The position numbers and the translations under genes are program-made. This document shows, one piece after another, positions 1 through 14,500 of a DNA stretch of 64,000 nt. Source of the stretch: Gymnorhina tibicen (lineage: Eukaryota; Chordata; Aves; Passeriformes; Artamidae); assembly GCA_013399875.1 (NCBI GenBank), contig VXAZ01003899.1:1225817-1289816 (forward strand). The letters are read 5' to 3'. A model generated the notes under the pieces. The model ran no database searches and had not been told where the DNA came from. It worked only from the letters and a program-made list of their open reading frames with translations. The stretch's first letter is position 1. Each line of letters opens with the position of its first letter.

Positions 1-3000
1 CCATTTTGTTTTAAAATTATGCCTGTGTGTGTACCCAGATCTGGCACCTCTTCCATGTCTTAGCTGTCCTCCTCTCATGGAACGAGCCCCACTCCATGAA
101 GCAAGACCAGCTCAGGGAAAACAACTCCTTCACCACCCAGCCAAGTGTCCCAGTGAAAAACCCACCCCTAAACCAGTTCAATCCAACCAGGAAGGTAATA
201 CTCAACAATGAGATAGAAATCAGTAGTAGAGATCAGGTTTATTCAACAGAATATAAATACCCAGGAAGAAAAAACCAACCAACCAACATCCCACAACACA
301 TAATAAACAGAACATACACAGAACAAGATTAAGCATTGCACAACACACAAGTTCTAAACTAGGTTCTAAGTTTACAAGGAATACAATTTAAGCAAAATAA
401 AAACCTTACGTATGAGAGAGTTCTTTGTCTCAGCCAGCTGCTGCCAGCTTGTCTGTCTGTCTTTCAATTTCTCAGAAAGGTGTGTGTGAAAATCTAAATG
501 AAATAAAACAAATAACATTTTAGAGATGGCTCTTCTTCTTTTCTTCCATTCTATTCACCTTTGGTGCAATACAGCCAACAGAACGTTTCACCTCCTCCCA
601 CCCAAAGCATTCCTCAATAGTAAGTAAAATACATTACTCATAAATATCTAGAGATCAGGAATTCTTGTATCTTGTTATCATGACATAAAAAGGCATATTG
701 AATAGCAGTAGCTTGGTGCAATCTTGCTTTGCAGGGAGTCCATATACCCACTGCCAGCATCATTAACCACAAAAAGGCCTGAGTGCATAAAAATCTCTCT
801 AAAATCTCTCTTTGGGTAGAATTTAACCCAAAGGCCAGCACAGTTTCCATACAGGCTGGACAGGAGATGCTTGAGTTCATACTAACTTATTTTCAGTGTA
901 CTATCCATTCCTCCTAAAGCCACATATCATTACATTCTTCTAAAAGATATTTTTTGTTATCTAAAACCAGACTCCTAAGATACATTTGGAAAATGGACAC
1001 TTTCAGCTGTAATAAATCACTTCTTACATGTTTATTGCAGCAGCATTATGACTTTTACATTGACTCTTAACATACTCAGGCTCATTCTGCTGCATCTCAA
1101 CCAGACAGGAACCAGTGAAACTCCACTGTTGCAAGGAGAATTCTTTTTTCTTTTTTGTCTCATAAAAACTCTTCAGCTTTAGGAAAGCAGATTTTAACAT
1201 ATACATACAAAAAAAACCCCTTTAGTTTTGAATCATCTCTCTCTTAGACTAAAAAGAACTAAAATAATCCTGGATTTTGAAAACATGACATAAACCAGGA
1301 GTCCTCTTACATTTGAAAAGCTCAAAATCAATTGAAAATTATTATTGAATTTCATAATAACATCAGGAAAATTCTCAGATGTAGTAAACAGGAAACATAA
1401 AACCTATTTTTATTTATTTACATGATTTGCCTTGCAAAAACCAGCAAGACAAGAGGCCCAATAATTAATGTATGGTCACTCTGATTCTTGTTTTTCTCTA
1501 AGTTTTCACTGGAAAATGATTTTACTTGGTGCATCTCAGGTTCAAATCCTTCATAATATTTATAAGGTAATAATTTAATCTTTCAGCCAACACTCAAATA
1601 AAATAAACAGTGAAAATGTGTTCTGTAAACACAGCAATTTATTATATGCAAAGAAAAAAGGCAACACATTGACACAAATAAAAAAAGGGCTGACCAAGAC
1701 AATAGAAAATAAACCACTTTGCATGCATGACAACAAATTAGCTATTTGTTAGGAGCAAAAATACTTTGCTTCAAGTGGAATAATGGGAAAGAATGACAGC
1801 AACTGAGTCTTACATCTCTGCCTTTGGGGGAAAAGGAATTTCAAGGGACAAGTTACAAACAATAAAAACCAGGTAGAATTTACTAAACTGGCTCAATGTC
1901 TCCTTGCCACAGGTGAAGTTAAATTTTGATAAGGTACGGCTAGAAGACATTTTTGGGTACTTTGGCTCACATCTAATTAGTTCAGCTTTATTATGATGAT
2001 ACAGACTTTTGATTTAAAAACAAAGAAGAAAAAAAGAGATTTTCAAGAACGCTTCACTTACCAAGAAAGAGAATTCAAAGAACAACATACAAGTGAAGCA
2101 AAGAAATGTGAAGGGTAGAGGACAGCAGATATCAATGTAAAAATGTTGGTAAATAAAAAAAAATATATATTGCAAATTTCTTGTTTTGGTATTACCAGCA
2201 ATTTCCCCCCAACCCCAAAAAACCCCTAAAAGTTGATATTTTCATATTTTAAAAATGGGAGAAATTAAGTATAAATAAACACATGCATATGCAGGCATAT
2301 ATCAAAGAGGAAGTCATGGAATTGTTTCACTAAGCTTTTTTTCCTTTTCTTTTTCTATGTGAAAATGGAACCAAACTCTTAAATACAGTGCAATTGCTCT
2401 GCAGTACTTACAGCTAAATTAAACCATTTTAGTAGTTTGCAATTATACTATTTCTGTTATACCCCATCCTATAATATGCAAAGTTTTGAGATTTTTACTG
2501 TCTCTCTCTCTGTTTTAATACAAGCTTTAGCTTTCATTTCTCTTTCATGAGGAAAAACAGAATTAATCCATCAACAGTTCATCTATTGACATTTTATCAC
2601 ATTACCCTTTAAGCTTGTGTACGTTACTGAATCTGCTATTTTCTCTTTCACCTGTCTGTGGCCCCCTTGGGATATTTGATCCTTATAAAGGACACAGATG
2701 AGGACAACAAACTGTTCACCCAGGGAAGCTGAACCATGCCTCTTTTTATGGGAAGCACCTAAAACTAATGGCTAAAGCTCAAGTTTCCAAGCTGTTTCTC
2801 CAAGAATTAAAGAAAAAAAAAAGANTCACCAGTGCCAAAAGATAAGAATATTTAAATGTTAAGACACTTTAAAATAGTGTCATCTGAAGGGAAGTCTCCA
2901 TGGGTATTACCTTCCTTTGACACTCACAGGGAGTTAAACCTAATTGCATTTAGGGTTATCTCTAGCAGCTACACTTGGAATCAACCATCCTCAGGAGGAC

Positions 3001-3200
3001 TATTGTTCTAACTAATCTACTTATTAGGCTTTTATTCAGATTTAGTACAGCCTTTTATAAAAAAACATCTCGAAGGGATAGTAACGGATTTCGCAATTAT
3101 CAGACAGGAAACAGCAGACTATGACCTACAATCTTTGGCCTTACCAAAAATTAGGAAAAAGAAATCTTTTGTAAGTAAATCTTTAGACCTTTAAGTTAAT
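1..3200. other. AT-rich non-coding stretch, no gene recognised
   Basis: Only short chance open frames occur here, the longest near 100 codons at 27-332, and none resembles a known protein. Long A and T runs are frequent, and there is an A8C4 tract at 1209-1220 and an A6C4 tract at 2217-2226. Base 2825 is an N. A minus-strand match to a splice donor (TTG|GTAAGTGA, read from about 2066 down to 2056) is good, but the sequence beside it is A-rich and does not look exonic. I read the stretch as intron or intergenic DNA. Confidence 0.6.
2825..2825. other. Ambiguous base N in the assembly
   Basis: A single N follows a run of A residues (from about 2812). It is probably a base-calling ambiguity or a consensus heterozygous position after a homopolymer. 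It has no biological meaning by itself. Confidence 0.95.
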
Positions 3201-3750
3201 TTTAGTCCCTAGCAGACACCATGGTTATATCTGGAAAGGTAAAACCCGTGTGAATTTCCTGTGCTCCTCCTATACAATGCCCTAAAATACAACCCCTCCC
3301 ACAGCAACTGGCAGGGAGAAAGAAACCTGCTTTCTGTCCTTGCCTTGCAAAGATGAGCAAGTAGCAGTTTTTGGCTTGCTGTCTCAAGCCCCACTTTAAG
3401 CTAAAAACCAGTGCTGATACAGGTGATTTTAGACACCAGCACAAATCCTGGCAGCACCTTTTGAGAACTGAGAAAACAGGCACTGCAGTTCCTGACCCGC
3501 TCTCCCGTGAGGACTACAGAGTTCAGACCAGCTCCTTGCCTTCTGCATATTTTAAATATTTCCCTAATTTCCCTCGCAGCCCAACCGTGTCCCAGGGAAC
3601 CTGCCACTGAGGAGATCCATTCCCCCCACAATCGGGGGGCACCTCTGGACACCAGGAGCAGAGGCTCCGCTCCTCAGGATCCCAGTGCAGAGCATGCCTG
3701 GGCCCCACAGGACAGGTGTTTGTCCCTGGAAAGAGGCTGACCACCAAATA
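3200..3750. other. GC-richer patch with overlapping short ORFs on both strands
   Basis: This patch has clearly higher GC than its flanks. Open frames of 60-93 codons overlap on both strands in several frames, which is the usual result of few stop codons in GC-rich DNA rather than a coding gene. None of the translations is recognisable. A C6 run at 3622-3627 faces a G6 run at 3634-3639 across ACAATC, forming a possible short hairpin. The patch could be an old repeat, a non-coding exon or a weak regulatory element, and I cannot decide between these. Confidence 0.3.
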
Positions 3751-6700
3751 TCCCGTTTTTGGTTCTAGTTCCTCCTTTGAGCTGTCCTAGCTACTACTCA
3801 CAACCATCACCTATGCAGGAACAAGCATCGCTTCTCTCTTCCTCCTCTCTTCCCTCACTCCCAGTTGTTTTCTTCCTTTGAGATTCTCCCCTTCATAGTT
3901 TAAATAGATGCTTCCTGCTATGCACTATAAATTCCCAATCTCATTAGTTCACAGGTATTCTGGCATTTCGCTGTTTAGCCTTTTCCACCAGGCATCACTA
4001 AAATCTTGGCAACCAATCACATAAGCTGTGCTCCACCCTTTAAGATGACAGCACACTGTTTATGGTTGGGTTGTTTGGGGGGTTTTGTACATATGAAAAG
4101 TTCCTTATATTTTACAAGAGTTGCTTCCTCCAACCATAACTCTTATGCCTCTCAGTCTACATTGATCTAGAAAATAACTGTGGAACATTAAATATGACCA
4201 GAGCCTAAATATCCTCCTAAGCTCTGTTCTGATTTTTCCTCTTCTATTTATCAAAGTGGCATAACCCAATTTTTACTAGCAATATAGAATAAAAAGATGG
4301 TTTATTTTCATAAAGTAGCACTTCAGAAACCTTGAAAAAACTCCTTACAAATAAATAGCCTGAATTTCTCAAGCTGCTTTCCCTCCCTCCCTGTATTTAC
4401 ACAAAAACATCCAGTAATAAACACTTGTTCCTTTCCTGTCACACCTGTGTGTCTCAGACCTGTCCCAAATGTCTCTGATTTCCTCTCTACTGACCACTTT
4501 CTGTGAGCAGAAGTTTCTCCTCTGTTGCTATCTCAGTATATTTTCACTGCTATTTGCTCAATGATTATTTCTGATCGTCATGATTTTTGAGGAATAGGAC
4601 AAAACCCATAGCAACTGACAGAACACTCTCTCAGTACCAGGCAGGTCAATGCTCTACTTTGTCCTCAAAAACCAGGGTTTTTGTCCCCATCACGTTCTAC
4701 CCTAATGCTTCAGACCGTGCCTGGTGGGCAGATGTAACAAGGGCAGCACACCACCTCCAGTTAGAAAAATAACTCACTAATACAAGTCATGCACAAAGGT
4801 ATGGGAATAAGAACTGTTCTGCAACAAAAAGGCCATGCAATTTTTCTTTTCCCATATTGTCTTGACAGAATTACTCTCTGCTGTATTACTCTATTATGTT
4901 CTACTGCATGTTTTACATCCAATGTTTTGTTTGATCTTTTGTAAAAGTTGTGTTCGGTTTTCTCTCCTCTGAAGCGCATTCAACAAGTCAATTAGGCTTA
5001 AAAAGCTTTACCTTCATAGTGTACTGGCAGCTCTCGAGCACAATTATTCTCCAATGCAAAACACCCACAAGACATATTTCAGAGTACACTTCCACAAAAC
5101 CAAATGTTAACACACCACCAAACATTCATGCAGAACTGACAAACGCTACTAAGGAAAATGCTCTAATGCAGTTCAAGTACATCTGTTAAGTGTATTTCAG
5201 TTCAGTGAACTCCTCAGAAAATACACCATTTTCCCTCTCCTCAGGCTAAAGGTAAGGTTACAAGATGGGAGTCAAGAATTTTTGACTTGCATTGTAATTT
5301 AAAACTTCCTAAATGTTACCAGTATGATCAGCAACAGATCTCCTGTACCAGGAGCTGGGTTTTCCAAGGGCAGTATCCACACCTTTTCTAGAGAATAAAG
5401 CAAGTATTTAGCTACATTAGAGACAACAACACAGAACTTAAAATGAAAAATACTTACATTTTTAATTTCCTATGGAGTACTAAAAGCATTGGGATGTCTT
5501 TCTACCATAAGAATCACAGAGATGCATAATTCAGATCAGCATTTAGAGTACAGAGATGTGTCTATTTCTTTGTGTAGAAGTCTGTTATAACTATGAAGTC
5601 AAAGTTAACTGAACCTAAATTTCAGGTAGATGTATTTAAGTCAAATTAAATGATTTCTATTAGTCTTATCTCCCAAAAGAATTAAATACAGCCCTATTAA
5701 GTCCAAATGATTATGTCTACACAGGAGTGTCAATCAATTTCACAATATCACATTAAGATCATGCCACTACATATCTGGTAATTTTGATAAATCTTCTCAA
5801 ATTCCCCTGAACAGCCAAGCCCTAGCATCTAAAATACTCATATCTGCCTCTTAATTCAACATGGTCATTGACTCACACAAAAAGTAAAACTCTGATTGAA
5901 ACTTCCCAACATTTTTTCCTTCTGGTTTTACCTTGCCTTTTGAAGTAAAGGTCAATTCAACAACTATTACTTCATGCTGCTAGGAATGGTTTAGTAGCCC
6001 CATACAGACCAATGACTCAGCTACGAGTCATGATTTAATAATTAAGGAGATGTAAGTCACAATTCTCATGGGAATAATTTATTAAAAATTAAGAAAAGCT
6101 TCCAAAAGCAACTGAAGGCTCTCTATGGTTGCTTTCTCTTTCTTTAATACCTTTTCCATGCAAGCCTCTCACAAATAACACTTCACCCTCAGGTCAGCCT
6201 CTGTGCCAATGACTATGTTTTTAGGTCAAAAACTTAACACCTGGAAAGACCAGTAATTCTTTTACAAAATGATTTTTCAAATCTGTTAAAAACAAAATTA
6301 AATCTCTGAACCTGGTATCCTTACATAAATATGGTGACAAGATTCACATGAATGGAATTTTACAACAGAAGCTGTCAGGTACAAAGTTTAAAATGTAGAG
6401 GAGACCGCATGCACTGCACTAATCAGCTCTTCAATTACGGCACCCATTGCTTTTTCTCCTCATTTTTGGCAGCACACAAAACTGCATAAATAAAAACTTT
6501 AGGGAAAAAGGTAAAACCAGTTTAAATCCTAGAAGTAATTCCATAAAAATAATTTTTCTCCTTATCGTGGGATACACATTTTTCAGCTTGAAAGCATAAA
6601 GAAAGGATAAGTCAACCAGTAAAAGTTATCTGACCATACTAATTTCCTGCTTCTTTTGTAAAATTAGGGAAAAACTAGTTAGCTGCTCTTGATTTTTCCA

Positions 6701-8300
6701 ACAACCTGAATATTCTACAGGCACGACAACATCCTGTCTGCTTCTAACACTGTAGCTCATTGCTCATTTAAAACCAAGGAAGCCCCTTAAAACACAAAGC
6801 AAGTGATTGAGATCAGTGTTCTAGCAATAGCAATGCCTCACAAAACAAAACAAAGCTCTTGAAGTAATAACTTCAGCATCTGTCTTCCTCATTACTCATG
6901 TATGTTCTTCACTGTTAAGATTATTGTTTGTTTTTAAATTGCTATGGCAAGTCAATTAATTGATGAGCCTCAACCACCTTTAAACCTGCTTTTACTTACT
7001 GATCTCTTGTCTTTCTATAGAAAGTTCTATTAGTGAAAAAAAAATCAAATTATAGTTTTCAAGTAATTTAGCTGGTAAGATCTTATTTGTCATCTGTGCC
7101 TGTAAACATTTTTGAAAAACTAAGAACTGACACACAGCTCACAAGAAGACAAGCTTACTGTTTCACTGTGGTTTTTGCTGGAGAAAAAGATATGAAGAAC
7201 AAGATTTCTATCTCAAACTTTACCAAATATCTGTTCAGCCTCTATAACAAGATCTGCTATAGCTTTGAAACAAAGCTATCCTCAGTACTCTTTGATAAAG
7301 AAATCTAAGTACAACCTGTAGCGAATCATATCAAAGATATTTTATCACTTCTCTAGCCCAGGGAAAACTACAAAACTAGAATAAGTACACGAAAGTAATA
7401 CTTAGGAATATCCTCTCTAACTCCAGGAGCTTGCCTCTCCAATTTCCTAAAATTTTATTCAATGGCTCTGGTTGGATTTTTCTTCCATCACTTTCTCAAG
7501 TCTGGCTCTGAACCAGTGTAAATTGTTAGTATTTACAAAGTGCAGGGACCAGAAGTCCTGGATGTACATGAAGTAGATTTTTGCTCATTTTGGATCTGCC
7601 ATTTGCTAATTTGATGCTGTATAGTTTCCATACAGGTACAAGGCAGTGAGCAACCATTCCTTGTTCACATTCTTTATGTCAGTCACCACTGCAGAGGCTC
7701 CAGTCATGTCACCAGTTGTTTTTACACTGAAGAATATTAATGTTATACTTCATAAGGAAACTACGCCATACTTTGGGTAACTCATCTCACCGGCTCCTAC
7801 CTTTTGCAGTTCAACTGCATCATTCTTTTAAGTGAAAGAATGAGAATTCAACCTATTGTTCAATGTTCATGGACCTTCCACACCCTTATACAGTGGCAGT
7901 GACAGTATTTTCTGGTTTCTTATTTAAATAAACTTTCCACTGGTTCCTTTTTTTGTTTTAAGAAGAGGTTTGTTTGCATTATTGTAATATTGCATGGATA
8001 TCCTTTCACAGGAGTGTCCGCTGTTGTTCTAACATAACTTTTCCTGAATCTTAATAGACAATTCAAAGCCCATCAGAATTCCTCAATAATTATCCATTTC
8101 ACCTACTGTTTTCTATCCCACCCATTCACATTGTGAGATTATTCAGGAAATTTTCAACATCTTTGTCTTCACTACACTGCCATAGAGAAATCAATCACTT
8201 CAGTACGTTTCTGTTTCTCCAGCTCATTCTAAAAACCACCAAAATTAAGTTTGCCCCACGAACAGAACAATAAAGTGCAGGAAGAGACCATAACATTCAG
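3751..8300. other. AT-rich non-coding stretch, nothing recognised
   Basis: Intron-like or intergenic-like sequence with scattered homopolymers and only short chance ORFs, such as 73 codons at 7087-7308 on plus. I saw no recognisable repeat, RNA gene or exon. A G-rich pyrimidine tract occurs around 4061-4088. Confidence 0.55.
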
Positions 8301-8317
8301 AGAAAACCCAGATAAAT

Positions 8318-8520
8318 TCAGCTCTTTTCTGTAACAACATATGTTACCTCACACATGATGGCAGCTGCTTCCCTCTGCGCACAACGCGGGCTGACAACAA
8401 ACACACTCATCTCTCCCTGATGGAACGGAGCCCTCAGCGCCCACTGGCACAAAAGGCACTTCATGGACCAGGCAGAGAAACCGCCCTGGACAGGACAGCC
8501 ACCCCCAAACACATCACAGC
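8318..8520. other. Small GC-richer patch, unassigned
   Basis: About 200 bases have more CpG and GC than the surroundings. A 64-codon minus-strand frame (8512 to 8318) carries several Cys and Trp residues but matches no family I know, and no splice signals frame it convincingly. It may be an eroded repeat or a small regulatory element. Confidence 0.2.
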
Positions 8521-11500
8521 TTCATGCTGGGCACAGTGAGAGAGAAAGCATTCCACGCCCTGACTCAAAAGGGATAATGTTTTGGAGGAAATAAACACAG
8601 ACAATGCTTTCTGCATGTAACAGAAGGGTATTTATGATGTGAAAAACATTGTAATGTATTTTATCTAAGCTACAAATACTGAGTCATGTGGTGATTGACC
8701 TAGTTTGCTGTTAACTTTAAGTGTATTTTTAGTTACTCCCTGTTGATTTATGTTTTCATTAAAACCTGAGGGATATGTCTTTTGAAGTCTTCTGGAGAAT
8801 GAATGGAGGTATGATGCTTTGCAGAGGATGCCTAGGCATTTTCCTCCAATGTTTTCTCTCCTAAAGTCACATGTCTAGTAGGAGCTCAGCTGAAGAGCAA
8901 GTAAGCATCATTTGTTTACCTCTATCTTATCTTTCCTTCACAGGAATTTAAATGCAAATGAAAAACAGAACAAACACCAACAAATGCATCAAGTGGTGGT
9001 GCAGTCTAATGACTACAACCAACACAGTCTGTGCTCTGCTCACTGCCACAGCACTCTGCACTCAGCAGGACTGGCAGTGACCCTTATCTTCTGTTTGCAA
9101 CTGAATGTACACAGAAGTACTTTGAAAATCATCCCAGTGTTTATACAGGAGTGATTGAATTAATTTTCAGCATTTTGTAGAACGACATATAACATTTTAT
9201 ATGGGGTATTAAGGAGATTATATTGATTTGAAATAGAACAGAAAACCCGCCTAAGAAAAGAGCCCTCTGCATGCCTCCAACCATGTAGAAGATGAATTAG
9301 AAGGGCTTTTCTTTTTGGGAAATGATGAGCTTAATTTGCAGTAAGTGGAAACTCATTGTTCTCAGACCACAAATGTAAAGTCAGGGAAAGCAAGTCCACT
9401 CTTGCCAATTCTTTCTTTAGTATGAAAATGGACCATGAAACTTCAAAATTTATGTATGGACTCCAAAGGTTCAGAGCAATCCACAGCTTTTTTTTTTTTT
9501 CTTGTTTTGCCCCTTGTCTACCACTGAACTAAGTTACGACATTAGATTTTGTGTAGTAAACAAGCACAAAATATTGCATGAGGACCTAGCTTCAAACTAA
9601 GGCTCAATTTCAGTAATGATCTTGATAATTATATTAGGACAGTCCAGGTTTCCCTACAGCTTTCTATTTTTCAAATTTGAAGAGAGATACGTGCATGGTG
9701 ACAGCTCTGTGTGCTCCTAAGACTATTCTTACTTTATCCTGTCTACTTTCACACTCTCCAGAAATTCAGTTTTAAGCTGCAGTTTTCAAGTATTTTGTCA
9801 ATCACAGTTTATCAAATGCATTCTGCTAAGGCAGCTGTCAGGACAAGATTCAGCAGTGACAAGCTGTCTCAGCTCCTGTTCATTCTACCCCTTTTATCTC
9901 TGAGGAGGAGAAATACTCTGGCTAGAAAAGGCTCTACCTGTTCACTAAACAGGCAGTGGAGTCACTGCATTGGCAGAACTCCTGATCAACAGAACGAGGA
10001 CTACCAATAAATTCCCAGCAGCCCATTAATGCCTACTTTTGCCTTATCATAAGTGCTGTTCTGAAAACACTACTGGCACTCTGCACACAGAGGTGATTGA
10101 GTAAAAAGACATAGTGCAGGTTGTCAATTTATCCTGAAATAACTTCTAGTGGATAGATAAAAGGCATCTAAACCATAGCACAAGACAGTGCTATTACACA
10201 GAATCTTCAGACTTCCCACAAAAAATTCCAGAAAAAACCTCTGCCCTCTGCCACACACACACAAAATTATGGCATCACACACGACTATTTGTGAATATAG
10301 TGAAATATCAGTGCAGACTGAAGTACTATCTTATAAATCCTGGCAATAAGAACTTCACGTAATCTCACTCTGTATAAATGATATTTCAGAAAGGCTAAAA
10401 CTGGGATTATGCCAGACTTGCCTTTTAGCTTTAATTGTGTTGACTACATTTCCTGAAAGAAACTTCACTTATAATGACAAATCATGACTGGGAAAACATG
10501 TATAAGTCAGATTTTCTCCTCCTCCACATATATTACCATGGAAATGCCAAAAGCATAAGACAGTTCACAGACAGCTTATCTCCAAATATTTTAGTTGATC
10601 AAAATGATGCCATTTGATCCTATACATGGTCTGTTGTGGGATGAAGAAGGGAGTTTGAACAGTAGATTCAGTGTTAATCTACATCAAATGCTTCTGCTCT
10701 AAAGGGAATGGAATGAAGAAAGTTTCAGTCTTCATTAAAGAGGAAACAAGAAAAAGGCCAAGTAGTGACTTGAACTTTAGAAGTGTTAAACAGTATTTGA
10801 AACAGGCTGACATTTGAAAATTTTCAATTGTTGTCCATCTTTTAAGTGTCCATCATTGTCCATAAATGTCATATAAAAAAGAAAAAAGCAATAAATGGGT
10901 CAGAGTACTCTCAAAAATAAGAGAAAAATCATTAGGATATGAAGAGGAGCCATCAAAGTGCCTTAACATAGTGTCTCATTGCCAATCCCAGCATGAGAGG
11001 TTAGAAGCAGAGCTGGAGGCAAGAGTAGGAGCACAGGAAGAAGTCAGAGATAAAAAATACAAATATCACAAGGATGACCTTAGGTGTAAATAGAAATCCA
11101 AGTCTTACGTTTAGATGTTCCTACAGAAATTACCTCGTGTTCACAGCTAGTTTTCCATTGCACCCTCCACGCTCGCATATAACGGAGCAAACTAAAAACC
11201 TTCAGGAAAAGTTAGAGTACAAGACTTGAAAAGACAGCCAAGATGGTGAGAAAACAAACATAACTGGTTACCATTCTGTCAGATCTGGGGAAAAAAAACA
11301 ACTCAGAAGCTCCAAGGACCAAGAATCAGAGAGGACTGTCCTGAAGAAATACGTTCAGACTGTAATAGGTGTAGCTAAGCATTTTATTCCTCCAAGCTAA
11401 ATAAACTGAACACCTCATACATCCTCTCAGGGTTAGATATTGTCCAAACACTAAGGCTCTATTTAGAATGTGGGAGGGGAGGGGGCTAACCCTGTCCAGA

Positions 11501-14500
11501 GGCCGTATTTCCTTTCCTTGCACTCCTGGCATGGCACTGTCTGTACAAGCTTCTCCCTTCTCTTTGTACAGGGCACAGATCCTGAACACATCCCTGCTGT
11601 TCAGCAATCCAAAGAGTGCATTAAGATGGATGGAAAGCATGCTCATGTATAAAATACTGCACGCAGCTTCTAGTTTGCCAGCTGATGTAAAAATATGACA
11701 AGAGATAAATTTAAGAACATAATAAGAATTTTCACGTGCCAGTAATTTTTTTTTACACTTTCTTTTTTAGTACTAGCCATGGGATTAAGTTACATCAGTC
11801 AGAAAAAAAAAATTTTCTGCTTTCAACGTATGTAGTATCTGCCAAATAAGAGAAGATGACACAAAGGCAGGAGGAGATGAGTCAAGTGAAGGGTCACTAG
11901 AAACCTGTTTTCTGAAAGTGGACAGACTGTGCCTCAGCCCAGCAGTAATCCCCCAATCATCACTGCTTTTATCACAACAACTCTGATTGTGAGCAACCAG
12001 AGCAGCTAGCTAGGGATTGAGGGGTCGTTAATTCAGGGCATTAAACATGCCACCAGTCACCTGTGGCCAAGAGCTATATTCAACCATCTGGGAGCAAAGG
12101 CGTGTTTTAGAAAATAGATTTTAAACCTGGATCTTTACTGGACGCACTTATGCTTATCACTGAGAAAATCCATACAGCTGCTGACCCCATTTCCAACACA
12201 GAAAGTGCTGAGCTGTAAAACCAGCACTCTTCTGAAGGAGAGAGCAAACACAGCTTGGAGTTATGACAAAACAGAACCTCTGTTTCATAGAAGAAGTTGT
12301 AAATTCACTAGCTCACCTCTGGATGTAAGAATTTCACCAAGTAGAGTATCAGGATACAATTCACACATTCCTTGATGAAGCAACCAAGGGCACCCTGACA
12401 TTTTAACTAGTCCCCACCCAATTACTTGGCGGTCTTATTCCATCACAAGCATTTGGAACTATTTAAATTTCCACATATCAAATCCCATTTGTCAGTCGTG
12501 ACAAACCCTAGATATCATCTGGTACACAGAGGCCATCAGGCAAATCACAGCTATGGCAATACTTCACAGAAAGGGACAACTACAAGGTGGAACACCTCAC
12601 TTCTGGAAGGTTCAAGTGAGGAATGTCAGCTGAAGCAGCTTTTTCACAAACAAATATGTCAAAGTTCATCTTCATGACCTTTCCTTTTACCATCTAACAC
12701 TAACAAAAACCCTTTTAAGCTGTTATTTACTGGTCAACATGTCCAGCATGCATTAAAGAACCCATATGGGTGGGATCTTCTTTACCTAAATTAGGCACTT
12801 AGACCATGGCCAGATTCTTTACAGAGAAGCCAAACCTATTCTCTGCGGTTGGGGGAGAGAAATAAGCACTCCTGAGATGTGTTCAGAGGGAGGTCTTGTC
12901 CACCTAACTTAAGTGAGTGAATTCACCACAGAATGGTCTTCCTCTGGAAAGTATCCAAAAGCCTCTACCACTCTCTACTGACTCCAAGAGGAAAATCAAG
13001 CACTTCAGTTGCAAAATGGCTTCATTAAGCACAATGTAGGCACAGAACTGAGTGGATTAAAGCTGTGCGTTGGACACTTTTTCTTTTAATCCTCAGAACA
13101 GAGTGCAAAAACAACTTCCCTAAAAAGTAAGTTCCTGCATGACTGAGTAATATAAATGATAAAGCAAGGAAAAATGTTAAATTTAAATATCACTAAGCCT
13201 GAATAACCTTTGACTGTGTTAAGGTGTGAGTAGTGCAGCCTAGGCAACAATTCACCCTGAAGAGAACTCAAGGTCTGTGATCGAGCTTCTGCTACTTTTC
13301 ACCTAATTCCTCTGGCACTGCTCCTGCATTCTGAATGTCCAAGCAGTCCATCCCAGCAGGCATGTGCCTCCTCACACAGGCATTCGGATTCCGCAACACA
13401 TCACTGGTTTGAGGTAAGCAGTGTATAAAGGGACAGAAAGTTTTAAATTCATACTCAAAAATCGTACCTAAGGACTTTAAATGGAGAACTAGAATCATCT
13501 TGATATTGAAATAAAATGGACTTTTTCAGTAAGTGTTATAACTTAGAGGATTTGCCAGATATCTTATCACAAATAGAACACACTGAAAGAACACCTACAA
13601 CAATTCCAGGAGATGCACAATAGTAATTAACAGAACATTCCTGCATTAGATGACTTATGCACAGATTCAATGCAGCATTATATATTATCATGCCAGTATT
13701 TAATTGGTTAACTTATTTAGACTCTTCATTCTTATCTCAAGGTAGGCACAGCAAGTTTTTTAAAATAAATTTTGTTGACTTAAATTGTGGATTTTTCCTG
13801 AACATCTATGGTGTTCCATGAGTCTTCACCTAAAACTATGAGATTAATGCATCTAAGTGGGAAATTCAGGACAGTAACTACATTGCATATAGCAAATACA
13901 ATATGTAAATATTGCCACAGTTTCCCTTACATGAAATTATTGTTCAAAGGAAGATTATATCAACAGAACTATGATACTTTGAATTAATTTACCTTCAAAT
14001 ATTAGAAGAAGTAATTTTTTCGCTCATTTCCAGTTTTCTAAGGAATCTCTTAATACTAAATGCATTAATGTATCTGTGCAAGTTAATGCACTTTTATACT
14101 AGACTGTTCTTCACAGAACCTCATGATAAATAAACATTATGTATACTACGTTTATTCAGTTTTAAATTTTAATTGTCTTGGCTTTCAGAGAAAGAAAACA
14201 TTCCCACTGAATGTCAGTAAAAATGGTGCAAGTGAAGAATGGTAAAGTAGCACTGTTATAACAACTCTTCCTGTCTTCTTGTTTGGTTCGTCTAAGACAG
14301 CCAGATACAGAAACCAAAAGTGGTTAAAAAGAGTATTTAGGACTGGTTACTCAAAAGTACCTGCCAGAGCTGCTTAATCAAGATGGATAACATCCATGTT
14401 ATAGCAGAAGCATTTCTCCCTTGTACAATCATCTTTGTAATTTAACTAGCCTGAAGATTTTAATGCTATTGTGAATAAGTTAATTTCTGGCTCTACTTTT